Of a stretch of 64,000 nt of DNA, positions 1-7,371 are shown one piece after another. A program made the position numbers and the translations under genes. The DNA is taken from positions 124,001 through 188,000 of the forward strand of contig NZ_JBLBVL010000005.1 in the NCBI RefSeq assembly GCF_047250365.1. Reading direction: 5' to 3'. Under the pieces are notes generated by a model. The model was not told where the DNA came from. It saw only the letters and a list, made by a program, of their open reading frames with translations, and searched no databases. This DNA comes from Thaumasiovibrio sp047250365 (lineage in GTDB: Bacteria > Pseudomonadota > Gammaproteobacteria > Enterobacterales > Vibrionaceae). Each line of letters opens with the position of its first letter. Position 1 is the stretch's first letter.

Positions 1-779
1 TCACCCATTAATTGGATCATATGCCGGTCACTTTGTGGAAAGCGCCGTCCTTTATACCAAGCGTAATGATGCAGTTCATCTAAGTAAGTCCATAAAGGTT
101 GTGTGACAGCATCAAAATCCACCTCGCTGACATCTTTACGTAATGCGTCTGGATCATCGGTAAGCTCCCATAACAGTTGCTTAAGAAAGGTCGTACCATG
201 GAACTGAGGCGGTTGGGGATAACTGATCCTTCCAGGGTGCTGCTTAGCGTATTGTAGTAACTCGACCGCACTGCGTGCAGGGGTTGGCGTGGTTTTTTCG
301 TCAAACAGAAAGCCGAGTTGCCCAACTCCCCATGGGGACTCTAACCCTTCGACTGGAATAGAAAAATCGCTGTCAGTTGGTAACGCAGGGTTAAGAAGTT
401 GAGTATTGGGTAGGGTGTCGGTAAAAGGTCCATAAAGGAGATTAAGTGATTTTAATGTGGCAAAATTTTCACCGTTGAGCCATAGCATGTCGACTTTTCC
501 GCCATGATCTCGGTCGCTAGATTTGTCGTTAATGATTAATGTTAGCGCATCGCTAATGTCGGCAACTTTTACATGAACAAGCGTAATGTCAAACTGCCGC
601 TCGACTTGGCTGGCAACCCACTCTATATAGTGGTTGACCTGAGGGTTACCGCCCCAAGCATAGAAGTAGACCGTTTGTCCCTGAGCTTTTTGCTCAATGT
701 GAGTCCAGTCAGTGGCTAGTGTGGCAGGGGTGCAAAACAATAACGTTACACAATATAGAGATAGAAGGAAGCGGCGCAT
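1..779 (-). CDS. ynjB: YnjB-type ABC transporter substrate-binding protein (C-terminus outside window)
   Basis: N-terminal part of a periplasmic solute-binding protein; about 259 codons are visible and the gene runs off the left edge, where permease and ATPase genes would be expected. It is open from an ATG at 779-777 to base 1. The first ~23 residues form a signal peptide: basic MRR, a hydrophobic core, and a likely cut after ATLA. The mature protein opens with VYFYAWGG and contains DMLWLNGENF and SPWGVGQLGF, blocks that I recognise from YnjB-like binding proteins; this is recognition, not a search result. It follows the TVP38 gene by 68 bp in the same leftward operon, and a strong hairpin lies in that gap. 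In E. coli ynjB also lies near TVP38 genes (ydjX, ydjZ) and a rhodanese (ynjE). The substrate is unknown. Confidence 0.72.
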   Translation of the reverse strand, partial: MRRFLLSLYCVTLLFCTPATLATDWTHIEQKAQGQTVYFYAWGGNPQVNHYIEWVASQVERQFDITLVHVKVADISDALTLIINDKSSDRDHGGKVDMLWLNGENFATLKSLNLLYGPFTDTLPNTQLLNPALPTDSDFSIPVEGLESPWGVGQLGFLFDEKTTPTPARSAVELLQYAKQHPGRISYPQPPQFHGTTFLKQLLWELTDDPDALRKDVSEVDFDAVTQPLWTYLDELHHYAWYKGRRFPQSDRHMIQLMG

Positions 780-803
780 TTTGTTTTACCAAATAAGAAA
801 TAA

Positions 804-828
804 AGCGCTAGCCTTGAGAGCTAGCGCT
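804..828 (-). terminator. Intercistronic hairpin before ynjB
   Basis: AGCGCTAGC at 804-812 pairs perfectly with GCTAGCGCT at 820-828 around a 7-nt loop. Read leftward it is followed by TTTATTTCTTATTT, so it looks like an intrinsic terminator or attenuator that would lower ynjB expression relative to upstream genes. Confidence 0.6.
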
Positions 829-847
829 GAATGCAGTTATGACGGCC

Positions 848-1525
848 CTATTTAGCAAGGGCATCCATATCAATACCTTTCTTCTTGGCAATATACTTTG
901 GAATGAGCGACATGCCAAATAATACAAGACCAGCTGCAGCGAACTTCACAAGTAGCATCGCTGATACGCCGTTAGTTGCAATATCACCAGCCATGTAAGC
1001 AAAGATAAATGCACCAGGTGCCATTGTGACGAGTGATACGATAACGTAAGTGCCTAAGTTAAGCCCGGTTAAGCCGTATGCATAGTTTTGCAGACTAAAT
1101 GGGAAGACAGGAACTAGGCGAGTTAGGATCAAAAAGCTAGCGCCGTTCTCTGCTACCCCATCGTCAATCTTCTTAAAGATTGGGTTGTCACCGAACTTGT
1201 TTAGGATGAGGTTACGCAAAAGGAAACGACCAACCACGAAAGCAGCGGTAGCGCCAGCGGTTGCAGCCAATAGGGCAATGATGCCACCTGCAATCGGCCC
1301 AAAAGCGATACCTGCAACAATGGTAAGTGCGCTACCTGGTAGTAGGAAAATACAAGATACAATATAAACCAGAACAAAGACGGCATAACCCATAGGGCCG
1401 AAGCCAGCAATCCAGTTTTGTAGACCTTCTACATCAGTTAAAAGATCTAAAATGCCGGTTTGTTTCGCGGCAAATAACAGCGCTGCAACGACAGCAGCAA
1501 TGATGGCGATTTTAATAAATTTCAT
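848..1525 (-). CDS. TVP38/TMEM64 family (SNARE-associated/DedA-like) membrane protein
   Basis: Integral inner-membrane protein of 225 residues, normal for the TVP38/TMEM64 family (E. coli YdjX/YdjZ). Residues ~4-22 form a first membrane segment; the core from ~45 to ~190 holds the family signature, PGSALT followed by a glycine-rich FGPIAGG segment, an alanine/glycine run and FVVGRFLL. Further hydrophobic segments close the C-terminus before a lysine-rich tail. The family is related to DedA proteins and is thought to act in lipid or small-molecule handling; the substrate here is unknown. It lies 63 bp after the CCG-domain gene and 68 bp before ynjB, and both gaps contain a terminator-like hairpin. 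SD-like GAGAGAAAG precedes the ATG. Confidence 0.88.
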   Translation of the reverse strand: MKFIKIAIIAAVVAALLFAAKQTGILDLLTDVEGLQNWIAGFGPMGYAVFVLVYIVSCIFLLPGSALTIVAGIAFGPIAGGIIALLAATAGATAAFVVGRFLLRNLILNKFGDNPIFKKIDDGVAENGASFLILTRLVPVFPFSLQNYAYGLTGLNLGTYVIVSLVTMAPGAFIFAYMAGDIATNGVSAMLLVKFAAAGLVLFGMSLIPKYIAKKKGIDMDALAK

Positions 1526-1554
1526 CGAACTTTCTCTCCATGAGAATGAGAAAA

Positions 1555-1579
1555 CCCAACGGCGTACATAGCCGTTGGG
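1555..1579 (-). terminator. Intercistronic hairpin between CCG-domain and TVP38 genes
   Basis: CCCAACGGC at 1555-1563 pairs with GCCGTTGGG at 1571-1579 over a 7-nt loop. Read leftward it is followed by TTTTCTCATT, a short U-run, giving an attenuator-like structure. Confidence 0.55.
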
Positions 1580-1588
1580 ACGTGGCGA

Positions 1589-2362
1589 TTAGTCAACGGT
1601 CATGCACTTGATTAGACCAGCTTTGCTTTTATAACGGTTCATCCATGATTTCATCGGACTTGCCAATACGTTCTCTGGTGCACTGTCGTTTTGCATAACA
1701 ACTGGTCCCCAAAGAAGATCTAAGATGTGCCATGATTGCGCACCTACGCCCATCATTGATGCACGGCATGCAGCACAGTAGACCACAATGTGATTCGTTT
1801 CGAACTCATCGACACGGCGTTCGATAACACGTTTTGCGACATCTGGGTTGGCTGGAACTACCATGCCACCGAAGCCACAACAGCGTGTGTTATCTTTGGT
1901 GTATTTTGGCTCTACTGTTTTATAGCCAAGCTCGTTTAGAACCCAGCGGATCCCCTCTTGCAGTTCACTCTCATAACGGGTTGAACATGAGTCATGGATA
2001 GTGAAAACCACATCGCTGTCTTTTGCCTTGCCGACTAGCTCTTTAGGCAAACCAATTTTAGGGAGTAGTGCCCATAAAGAGACCGGTTTCTGACCATTGG
2101 CATTTTTCTTGATCATACCGAAACAGCTCTGACAGGCGACAATGACTTCTTCAGCGTCTAGTTTGTTGAAGTCCGCCTGCAGTAACCCAAAGCGCTCTTT
2201 GAATTTTTCTGTTTGGCCAAGGGCTGCGGTTGGTTTACCGCAACAGTTTTGTACAGCACCCAGCTCAGGAAAAACTGACTTTAGATGTGCTGCTGTTTTT
2301 GATACTGCTTCTGGGTTATATGACGGAAGACTACAGCCCGGCATAAAAATTTTATTGCTCAT
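1589..2362 (-). CDS. CCG-domain (HdrB/GlpC-like) Fe-S protein
   Basis: Soluble 257-residue protein with two complete cysteine-rich CCG modules. The first has C10, C40-C41 and C77-x2-C80; the second has HDSC, RCCGFGG and YCAAC. Each matches the CXnCCGXnCXXC pattern that binds a [4Fe-4S] or non-cubane cluster in heterodisulfide reductase subunit B, GlpC, LutA and the glycolate oxidase iron-sulfur subunit. No FAD or NAD motif is present, so it should be an electron-transfer or disulfide/thiol-reducing partner. It begins 2 bp after the stop of the GltD-like flavoprotein gene, so translation is very likely coupled and the two proteins probably form one enzyme. The physiological substrate cannot be read from sequence. 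Confidence 0.85.
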   Translation of the reverse strand: MSNKIFMPGCSLPSYNPEAVSKTAAHLKSVFPELGAVQNCCGKPTAALGQTEKFKERFGLLQADFNKLDAEEVIVACQSCFGMIKKNANGQKPVSLWALLPKIGLPKELVGKAKDSDVVFTIHDSCSTRYESELQEGIRWVLNELGYKTVEPKYTKDNTRCCGFGGMVVPANPDVAKRVIERRVDEFETNHIVVYCAACRASMMGVGAQSWHILDLLWGPVVMQNDSAPENVLASPMKSWMNRYKSKAGLIKCMTVD

Positions 2363-2364
2363 GA

Positions 2365-4158
2365 TTAACGTCCTACTGATTTTTTGGCCATAGTGAAGAG
2401 CTTAGAAAAGCCTAATTTTTGGTGCATGTAGATGGCTTTGTGGCCAGGCATTGGTGATTTTCCGCCATTTGCATTGACGAAATCAGCACGCGCACCTAAG
2501 AATATCTCTTTCATTGGATAATCTTTAGGACAAGCAATGGTACATTGGTCACACGCATTACAAGAGTAAGCAAGTAGCGGGTCCATTGTCTTATTCTCAG
2601 TGAAATCACTAAATAGCGTCTTTGGACAGTCGCCAAAGTCGTTCATCATGATGCACTCTTTCATGCACAATTTACATTCGCATTGGAAACAGCGGTTAGA
2701 CTCTTGCTTGATTTGCTCAGCGGTGAAGCCGAAATCAACTTGCTTAAAGTCACGCTTGCGTTCTTGTGCATCACGTAGCTTGCCATGTAGGCGAGGTTGA
2801 TCGGTTGATCCTTCAGGAAGAGGTACATCGAGGCGACTGGTATAGCTGTACTCTTGGGTAAAATCTCGGTCATCAGTTAGTGCTTTATTAGCAAACTGAC
2901 GTTCAATACTCAGTGCCGCTTTACGCCCAAGCGCCATGGCTTGGATGACAATATTCGCACCACTAGCATCGCCAGCGACGTAGACACCCGGAGCTGAAGT
3001 CGCAAGGGTTTCGTTATCTACGATATAACGTCCGCCGCGGCCTTGTTCCAGTTCACCGTCTGTAATGTCGGCAACGACTTGTCCAGTCGCGAAGATCACT
3101 GTATCAACGTCGATAGTGCGAGTTTCTTCGGTATAAGTCGGCGCAAAGTTACCTTCAGCATCTAAGATAGATGCCACTTTTTGTAGTACAATACCCGTGA
3201 CTTTTCCGTCTTGCGATAAGATCTCTTTAGGACCCCAACCAGCATTGAAGCTGACGTCTTCTTCGAGTGATTCTTCAATTTCGATCTGACTAGCAGGCAG
3301 ATTTTCCATACTCTCTAGCGAGCACTGATGTACTTCGTCAGCACCGATACGCCAAGACGAGCGCGCGCAGTCCATTGCAACATCACCACCACCAATCACC
3401 ATTACGCGCTGACCCGCTTTCGGGAATGCGTGTGTTTCTGAAATTTCTTTCAGGTATTCAACCGCTGAGAACACCCCTTGAGACTGGTGACCTGGCAGTG
3501 GAATGATTGAGCCGATATGTGCGCCGTGCGCCAGAATAACCGCATCATACTGTTCACGTAGCTCAGCAAAGCGAATGTCTTTACCGACTTCTACACCGAA
3601 ACGAACCTCAACACCTAGCATTTCAAGGTAGCTGAATTCAAAGTCAATCACGTCACGAGGTAGACGATATTCTGGGATACCGACACGCATCATGCCGCCA
3701 TAAACGTTTAGTTTTTCAAGTAGGGTTACCGCATGACCTTGGCGACGTAGTTCGATGGCGGCTTGTGCACCAGCAGGGCCTGCACCAACGATGACAACAC
3801 GCTTGCCTGTTGGTTGCCCAACGGTAAGATCCCAGTTTTCCTTTTTATCCACTTGTTCTGCGACGAAACGTTTAACGCCTGCAACACTGATTGGTTGTCC
3901 AAACTCGCTATTACGACGACACGCTGCTTCACAAGGGTGCGCACAAATGCGTCCCAAGGTTTGAGGTAAGAATAGCTTATTACGGATGGTATCAAGTGCG
4001 GCTTGATATTCACCTTGAGCGGCTTGCTTAACATATTGTTTTACATTGGTGTGCATTGGACATGCTGCTTCACACGCAGGGGCTGCATCGCCCATACAAC
4101 CATCAACAACGTGTTGGGCTGTATCGTAGAGCTTTTGGTTAAAAATGAGGTTTTGCAT
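2365..4158 (-). CDS. GltD-like FAD/NAD(P) oxidoreductase with N- and C-terminal Fe-S modules
   Basis: 597-residue flavoprotein resembling the glutamate synthase small subunit and dihydropyrimidine dehydrogenase N-terminal region. Residues ~25-85 hold the cysteine motifs CEAACPMHTN and CAHPCEAACRR for two clusters. A dinucleotide fold for FAD (VVIVGAGPAGAQAA) follows at ~120-135 and a second one for NAD(P)H (VMVIGGGDVAMDCARSS) near 255-275. The C-terminal ~100 residues add CFQCECKLCMKEC and CNACDQCTIACP, ferredoxin-like cysteine clusters that standard GltD lacks. The protein should pass electrons between NAD(P)H, FAD and several Fe-S clusters, probably on to the CCG protein encoded 2 bp downstream. 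It lacks a glutaminase or amidotransferase partner nearby, so glutamate synthesis is unlikely. Confidence 0.85.
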   Translation of the reverse strand: MQNLIFNQKLYDTAQHVVDGCMGDAAPACEAACPMHTNVKQYVKQAAQGEYQAALDTIRNKLFLPQTLGRICAHPCEAACRRNSEFGQPISVAGVKRFVAEQVDKKENWDLTVGQPTGKRVVIVGAGPAGAQAAIELRRQGHAVTLLEKLNVYGGMMRVGIPEYRLPRDVIDFEFSYLEMLGVEVRFGVEVGKDIRFAELREQYDAVILAHGAHIGSIIPLPGHQSQGVFSAVEYLKEISETHAFPKAGQRVMVIGGGDVAMDCARSSWRIGADEVHQCSLESMENLPASQIEIEESLEEDVSFNAGWGPKEILSQDGKVTGIVLQKVASILDAEGNFAPTYTEETRTIDVDTVIFATGQVVADITDGELEQGRGGRYIVDNETLATSAPGVYVAGDASGANIVIQAMALGRKAALSIERQFANKALTDDRDFTQEYSYTSRLDVPLPEGSTDQPRLHGKLRDAQERKRDFKQVDFGFTAEQIKQESNRCFQCECKLCMKECIMMNDFGDCPKTLFSDFTENKTMDPLLAYSCNACDQCTIACPKDYPMKEIFLGARADFVNANGGKSPMPGHKAIYMHQKLGFSKLFTMAKKSVGR

Positions 4159-4184
4159 AATATAGGGCTCTGAATTGTAATGAT

Positions 4185-4205
4185 AGGCACAGGTAGTCTG
4201 TGCCT
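4185..4205 (-). other. Intercistronic hairpin between rhodanese and flavoprotein genes
   Basis: AGGCACAG at 4185-4192 pairs with CTGTGCCT at 4198-4205 around a 5-nt loop. Read leftward no U-run follows, so a processing or mRNA-stability role is more likely than termination. Confidence 0.45.
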
Positions 4206-4224
4206 TTGTAATTAGTGGATAGCG

Positions 4225-5202
4225 TTAGCTTTGGCCGTTAGCGACTTTTACATCCGCATTATTTGCTTCGTAGTGCGCGTGGCTCCACTCTATCCAAGAG
4301 CCGTCGTAGTTGTAGACTTCTTCTGCGCCTAGTACTTCTTTTAGAACCATCGTGGTGTGAGCAGAACGTACGCCAGATTGGCAGTAAGAGATGACCTTTT
4401 TGCCATCAATAATGTCACCGTATATAGCTTGTAATTCTTCAGCAGATTTTAACGTAGTATCGTCATTCGCGGCGTCGGTCCACTCGATAAAGATACTGTT
4501 TGGGATCATACCTGGGCCAAATGCTCCAGAAAGGGTTTGGGAGCCATCATGCTCGCTCATGCCACGTGTATCGACAATTACCCATTCGTCATCTGCAATG
4601 GCATCAAGAACCATGTCCAGTGTTGCTAGTTGATCTTTATTTGCATTTGGCGCTGTATAAACGGTACTTTCTACGCGAGGGTTGGCGTTGCCTGTGGGTA
4701 GGTTAGCTCCTGCCCATGCATTTAGGCCACCGTCCAGATAGCGAACATCTTCATGGCCTAACATTTTGATTTGCCAATATAGACGTGCGGCATCGTGGTG
4801 TGCGTTGGCAGCGTAAACAACAATGGTACTGTCTGCCGTTGCGCCGATATTTCCAAGTACGTTCTCCATCTCTTCTGGGGTGTTGCGCATACCGCCAAAA
4901 TCAAAGGCATCGTTACTTGCTGAGTAGTCTGGGCGCCACATGGTGTGAGAACCACGAATAGGAGAGTCACCACGAACAGGATTTAGCGCACCAATAACAA
5001 CAACATCGTCATTTGCATTCATTAGTTCTGCAAGTGCTTGAGGTGTTATAAATGCATCGCTGTTTGCATATTCAGCTAGCTTTTGTGCTTGTTCTGTCAT
5101 ATCAACAGTGACAGATTGGACGCCCATGAATGAGCGATAAGTAGGGTAAGCGATTAATGCAGCGGCAGCGATAACGCCAAGTGCAATGGTAGACTTTTTC
5201 AT
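4225..5202 (-). CDS. Exported two-domain rhodanese (thiosulfate sulfurtransferase family)
   Basis: First gene of the leftward redox operon, about 325 residues. The N-terminus (MKKSTIALGVIAAAALIAYP) is a signal peptide or membrane anchor, so the protein should act in the periplasm. Two rhodanese domains follow: an N-terminal one (~50-170, with DVRYLDGGLNAW) and a C-terminal one (~195-310). Only the second has the active loop, YCQSGVRS, with the sulfur-carrying cysteine near residue 273. The ATG pair at 5205 and 5202 follows AAGGGAT; the inner one has the better spacing. Family enzymes move sulfane sulfur from thiosulfate or persulfides to cyanide or thiols. E. coli YnjE is also an exported multi-domain rhodanese in similar company, but this one is shorter and I do not claim orthology. 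Confidence 0.85.
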   Translation of the reverse strand: MKKSTIALGVIAAAALIAYPTYRSFMGVQSVTVDMTEQAQKLAEYANSDAFITPQALAELMNANDDVVVIGALNPVRGDSPIRGSHTMWRPDYSASNDAFDFGGMRNTPEEMENVLGNIGATADSTIVVYAANAHHDAARLYWQIKMLGHEDVRYLDGGLNAWAGANLPTGNANPRVESTVYTAPNANKDQLATLDMVLDAIADDEWVIVDTRGMSEHDGSQTLSGAFGPGMIPNSIFIEWTDAANDDTTLKSAEELQAIYGDIIDGKKVISYCQSGVRSAHTTMVLKEVLGAEEVYNYDGSWIEWSHAHYEANNADVKVANGQS

Positions 5203-5205
5203 CAT

Positions 5206-5692
5206 ATCCCTTATAAAAATAGTAAAATATATATACGAAAATTAGCGTTGATTATTATTGAAATAATGAAAACAAACTTTTGTATCTATATCTGGTTGTA
5301 TTTTGTACACCTATGAATTAATAGAGATTATAAGAGAAGAATGTTTCTAAAATTTGCTTGAGATCAAATCGAACAAAGCGGTTAAATTGCGCACAGCTAT
5401 TGCGTGTTGCGAGGGTGTTTCGGGTTAACGGAGTGGATAACGCCATGCTAACGTGTCTAACGAGAGTTGCTTACATCTGGCGTGCTGATGTGTTTGCATT
5501 CCTGGTTGTTTGTTGCTAGTGATGGCTTATTGTTGCCTTGGTGTTGTAATGGTGTGATGTAAGTGCTGCGTTTCTGTTCGGTAGGATTAGTCAGTGAAAG
5601 GCATGACCTTGTTACATTAACTTACACTTTAACGCTGTAAAGCATGCGACTTAGTATTTAAGGTATTTATTTGATGAATGAGTTGTAATGTG
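5206..5692. other. Intergenic region upstream of the redox operon
   Basis: 487 bp without a credible gene. The right part, near the rhodanese gene, is AT-rich and holds the FNR-type promoter described separately. The remainder up to the rhombosortase stop has no hairpin with a U-run and no recognisable RNA gene. Confidence 0.6.
5327..5367 (-). promoter_or_regulatory. Predicted FNR-type class II promoter of the rhodanese operon
   Basis: On the minus strand TTGATCTCAAGCAA (5367-5354) matches the FNR consensus TTGAT-N4-ATCAA at 9 of 10 positions. A perfect TATAAT lies at 5332-5327, 21 bp after the box. With a start near 5320 the box is centred at about -40.5 to -41.5, the geometry of class II FNR activation. 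The transcript would have a leader of roughly 115 nt. Confidence 0.6.
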
Positions 5693-6244
5693 TTACACGT
5701 TCCTAGTGTGCACCTTGGTGATGAGGGATAATATAATTCCACTTATCATACCCATAGCATGGGCCTCAATAGCGACACGTGCATTTATTAAATTGGCGGT
5801 TGCAGCACTACCACCAGTATAGAACTCCATGCCTACTTTTAAGCAAATGCCAACCAACATTAACCAGCCACCAGCATATTTATGTTGGATCTCTTTTATT
5901 GCGCCCCAAGCAAACAGCCCATGCAATGTGCCGGAAAATCCAGCATAAAGCTCAATGTCAGTGATGAACAAACTCAGTCCAATAATAGCACTAATAAGCT
6001 GAATCAATATTGTATAGTGGTAAGGGCTGATATATTCTCGGAATATATGGCTGATAAGCCAAAAGGCGATGACATTCATACCGAGATGCCAAAGGTTGGT
6101 ATGGGTAAAGTTTCCTGTTAGGATGCGCCACCATTGGCCAAGCTCAATGGACTCACGCTGCCAATAGGCCCACTCGTTAATGGCAGGAAACTGCATGAGT
6201 ATTAGCAGTACAGTAAATAGACATAGATAGCGATAAGTAGTCAA
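5693..6244 (-). CDS. Rhombosortase (rhomboid-family intramembrane serine protease)
   Basis: Multi-spanning membrane protease of about 183 residues. Rhombosortases cut C-terminal GlyGly-CTERM tails from exported proteins. Visible features are GQWWRILTGNFTHTNLWHLGMN (HLGMN is a rhomboid signature), the catalytic serine in GFSGTLHG, and the catalytic histidine in EAHAMG. An open frame extends upstream to 6355, but that extension is antisense to the conserved start of the divergent tapT-like gene. I prefer the TTG at 6244-6242, preceded by GAGG about 6 bp upstream, which starts just before the first membrane helix. No GlyGly-CTERM substrate is in this window. The start and that of the neighbour are only 9 bp apart, so their promoters must lie inside each other's genes. 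Confidence 0.78.
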   Translation of the reverse strand: MTTYRYLCLFTVLLILMQFPAINEWAYWQRESIELGQWWRILTGNFTHTNLWHLGMNVIAFWLISHIFREYISPYHYTILIQLISAIIGLSLFITDIELYAGFSGTLHGLFAWGAIKEIQHKYAGGWLMLVGICLKVGMEFYTGGSAATANLINARVAIEAHAMGMISGIILSLITKVHTRNV

Positions 6245-6253
6245 GAGATCCTC

Positions 6254-6862
6254 ATGAGACAGTATTGTCCGCGCTGTAATAAAGCGCTCAAAGCGTGTAT
6301 ATGCCAATGGATTCAGCCTGTTGATACTAAAACTGAATTGTTGATTCTGCAACACCCTACTGAGGTGAAGCGAGCAATTGGAACAGCGAGGATACTCGAT
6401 TTAAGTCTAGCGACTTGCCAAGTCATGGTCGGTGAAGACTTTACTGAGCACGAAGGACTAAATCAGGCGCTAACGCGCGATGATATTGATTGGTATCTAC
6501 TCTACCCAGGGGAATTCGCGACGCCAGCTAGCCAACTAGTGACCCAAAGTCAGCGAAACATTGGCTTTATTCTATTGGATGGCACGTGGAAGAAAGCCTA
6601 CAAAATAATGCAGCTATCGAGTAATTTACATGCCTTGCCTTGTTGCTTTCTGGATGACGTACTACCAGGACGTTATCGCATACGTAAAACGTCAAAGCAG
6701 ACAGGGGTTAGTACTGTCGAGGCGGGGTATTTTGCACTACGAGCTGTTGAGCCAAGTAACAATGGTTTAGATGCCTTACTTGTTCCATTTGACAAAATGA
6801 TCGATTATCAGCTCCAGCAGATGACACCGGATGTTGCACGTCGAAATTATTCCGAACGGTAA
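6254..6862 (+). CDS. DTW-domain tRNA-uridine aminocarboxypropyltransferase (TapT-like)
   Basis: 202-residue cytosolic enzyme of the DTW family, which adds the 3-amino-3-carboxypropyl group of S-adenosylmethionine to uridine in the tRNA variable loop (acp3U47 in E. coli, YfiP/TapT). The N-terminal zinc-binding pattern CPRCNKALKACIC at residues 5-17 fixes the start at the ATG 6254. The family signature, LDGTWKKAYK, lies at ~112-121, and SNLHALP and YRIRKT blocks follow. It is slightly shorter than E. coli TapT and some genomes have two paralogues, so the exact target nucleotide is uncertain. It is divergent from the rhombosortase gene with only 9 bp between start codons. Confidence 0.85.
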   Translation: MRQYCPRCNKALKACICQWIQPVDTKTELLILQHPTEVKRAIGTARILDLSLATCQVMVGEDFTEHEGLNQALTRDDIDWYLLYPGEFATPASQLVTQSQRNIGFILLDGTWKKAYKIMQLSSNLHALPCCFLDDVLPGRYRIRKTSKQTGVSTVEAGYFALRAVEPSNNGLDALLVPFDKMIDYQLQQMTPDVARRNYSER

Positions 6863-6923
6863 TAGCGAATCTCCATATCTTATTGATGTGGTGTTGCATT
6901 GTTAGGGTGCCAGACTCGAGTAA

Positions 6924-7118
6924 TCATTTGGCAAGCTTAACGCCGTTATCCGTGCAGAGCTGATTGGTTGGCTTTTCCCGAAATACAATAGCGTGGCAAT
7001 TTTTGCACTGGTACTTTTGCCAGCTGCGACGTGTTATATATTTTTCTGGTATTGAACGATGGATGCGATAGAACGTTGAGTTCTGGTTGCAATGTGAACA
7101 ATCTAAAGTAAGTACCAT
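6924..7118 (-). CDS. Small zinc-ribbon protein, unknown function
   Basis: 64-residue protein with two CXXC pairs, CSHC near residue 7 and CKNC near residue 43, spaced as in a zinc ribbon. The centre is rich in basic and aromatic residues. The open frame extends 24 codons further upstream, but the ATG at 7118 follows GAGG about 9 bp upstream and starts immediately before the first CXXC pair, so I chose it. It is a single gene, 61 bp after the convergent tapT-like gene. A nucleic-acid-binding role is plausible from the fold only. I do not recognise an orthologue. Confidence 0.55.
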   Translation of the reverse strand: MVLTLDCSHCNQNSTFYRIHRSIPEKYITRRSWQKYQCKNCHAIVFREKPTNQLCTDNGVKLAK

Positions 7119-7371
7119 GCTCTTTTTACCTCGCTGAATATATTTGCATACACTTTTGTCTATCTTTAGTAAAGCATGCGCCAAAATCATGACGCACAGG
7201 TGTCAAAGTGTGAGGGGATTTTGTTTTTTGTGAGCTGTGTGTTACTTGTGTGTGTATTAGGTAGCGCGAGTGTTGTGTTTTTGTTGAGTTTGCTAGGTGA
7301 GGGAATGTGATGTGACGCGCTTGATGTTCTTATTTCGCGGCAGCCAACGTCGCTGCACCGTGAATTTCGCG

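Noticed and set aside
6245..6355. 37-codon N-terminal extension of the rhombosortase frame
   Set aside because: It is antisense to the conserved zinc motif of the tapT-like gene and lacks rhomboid features.
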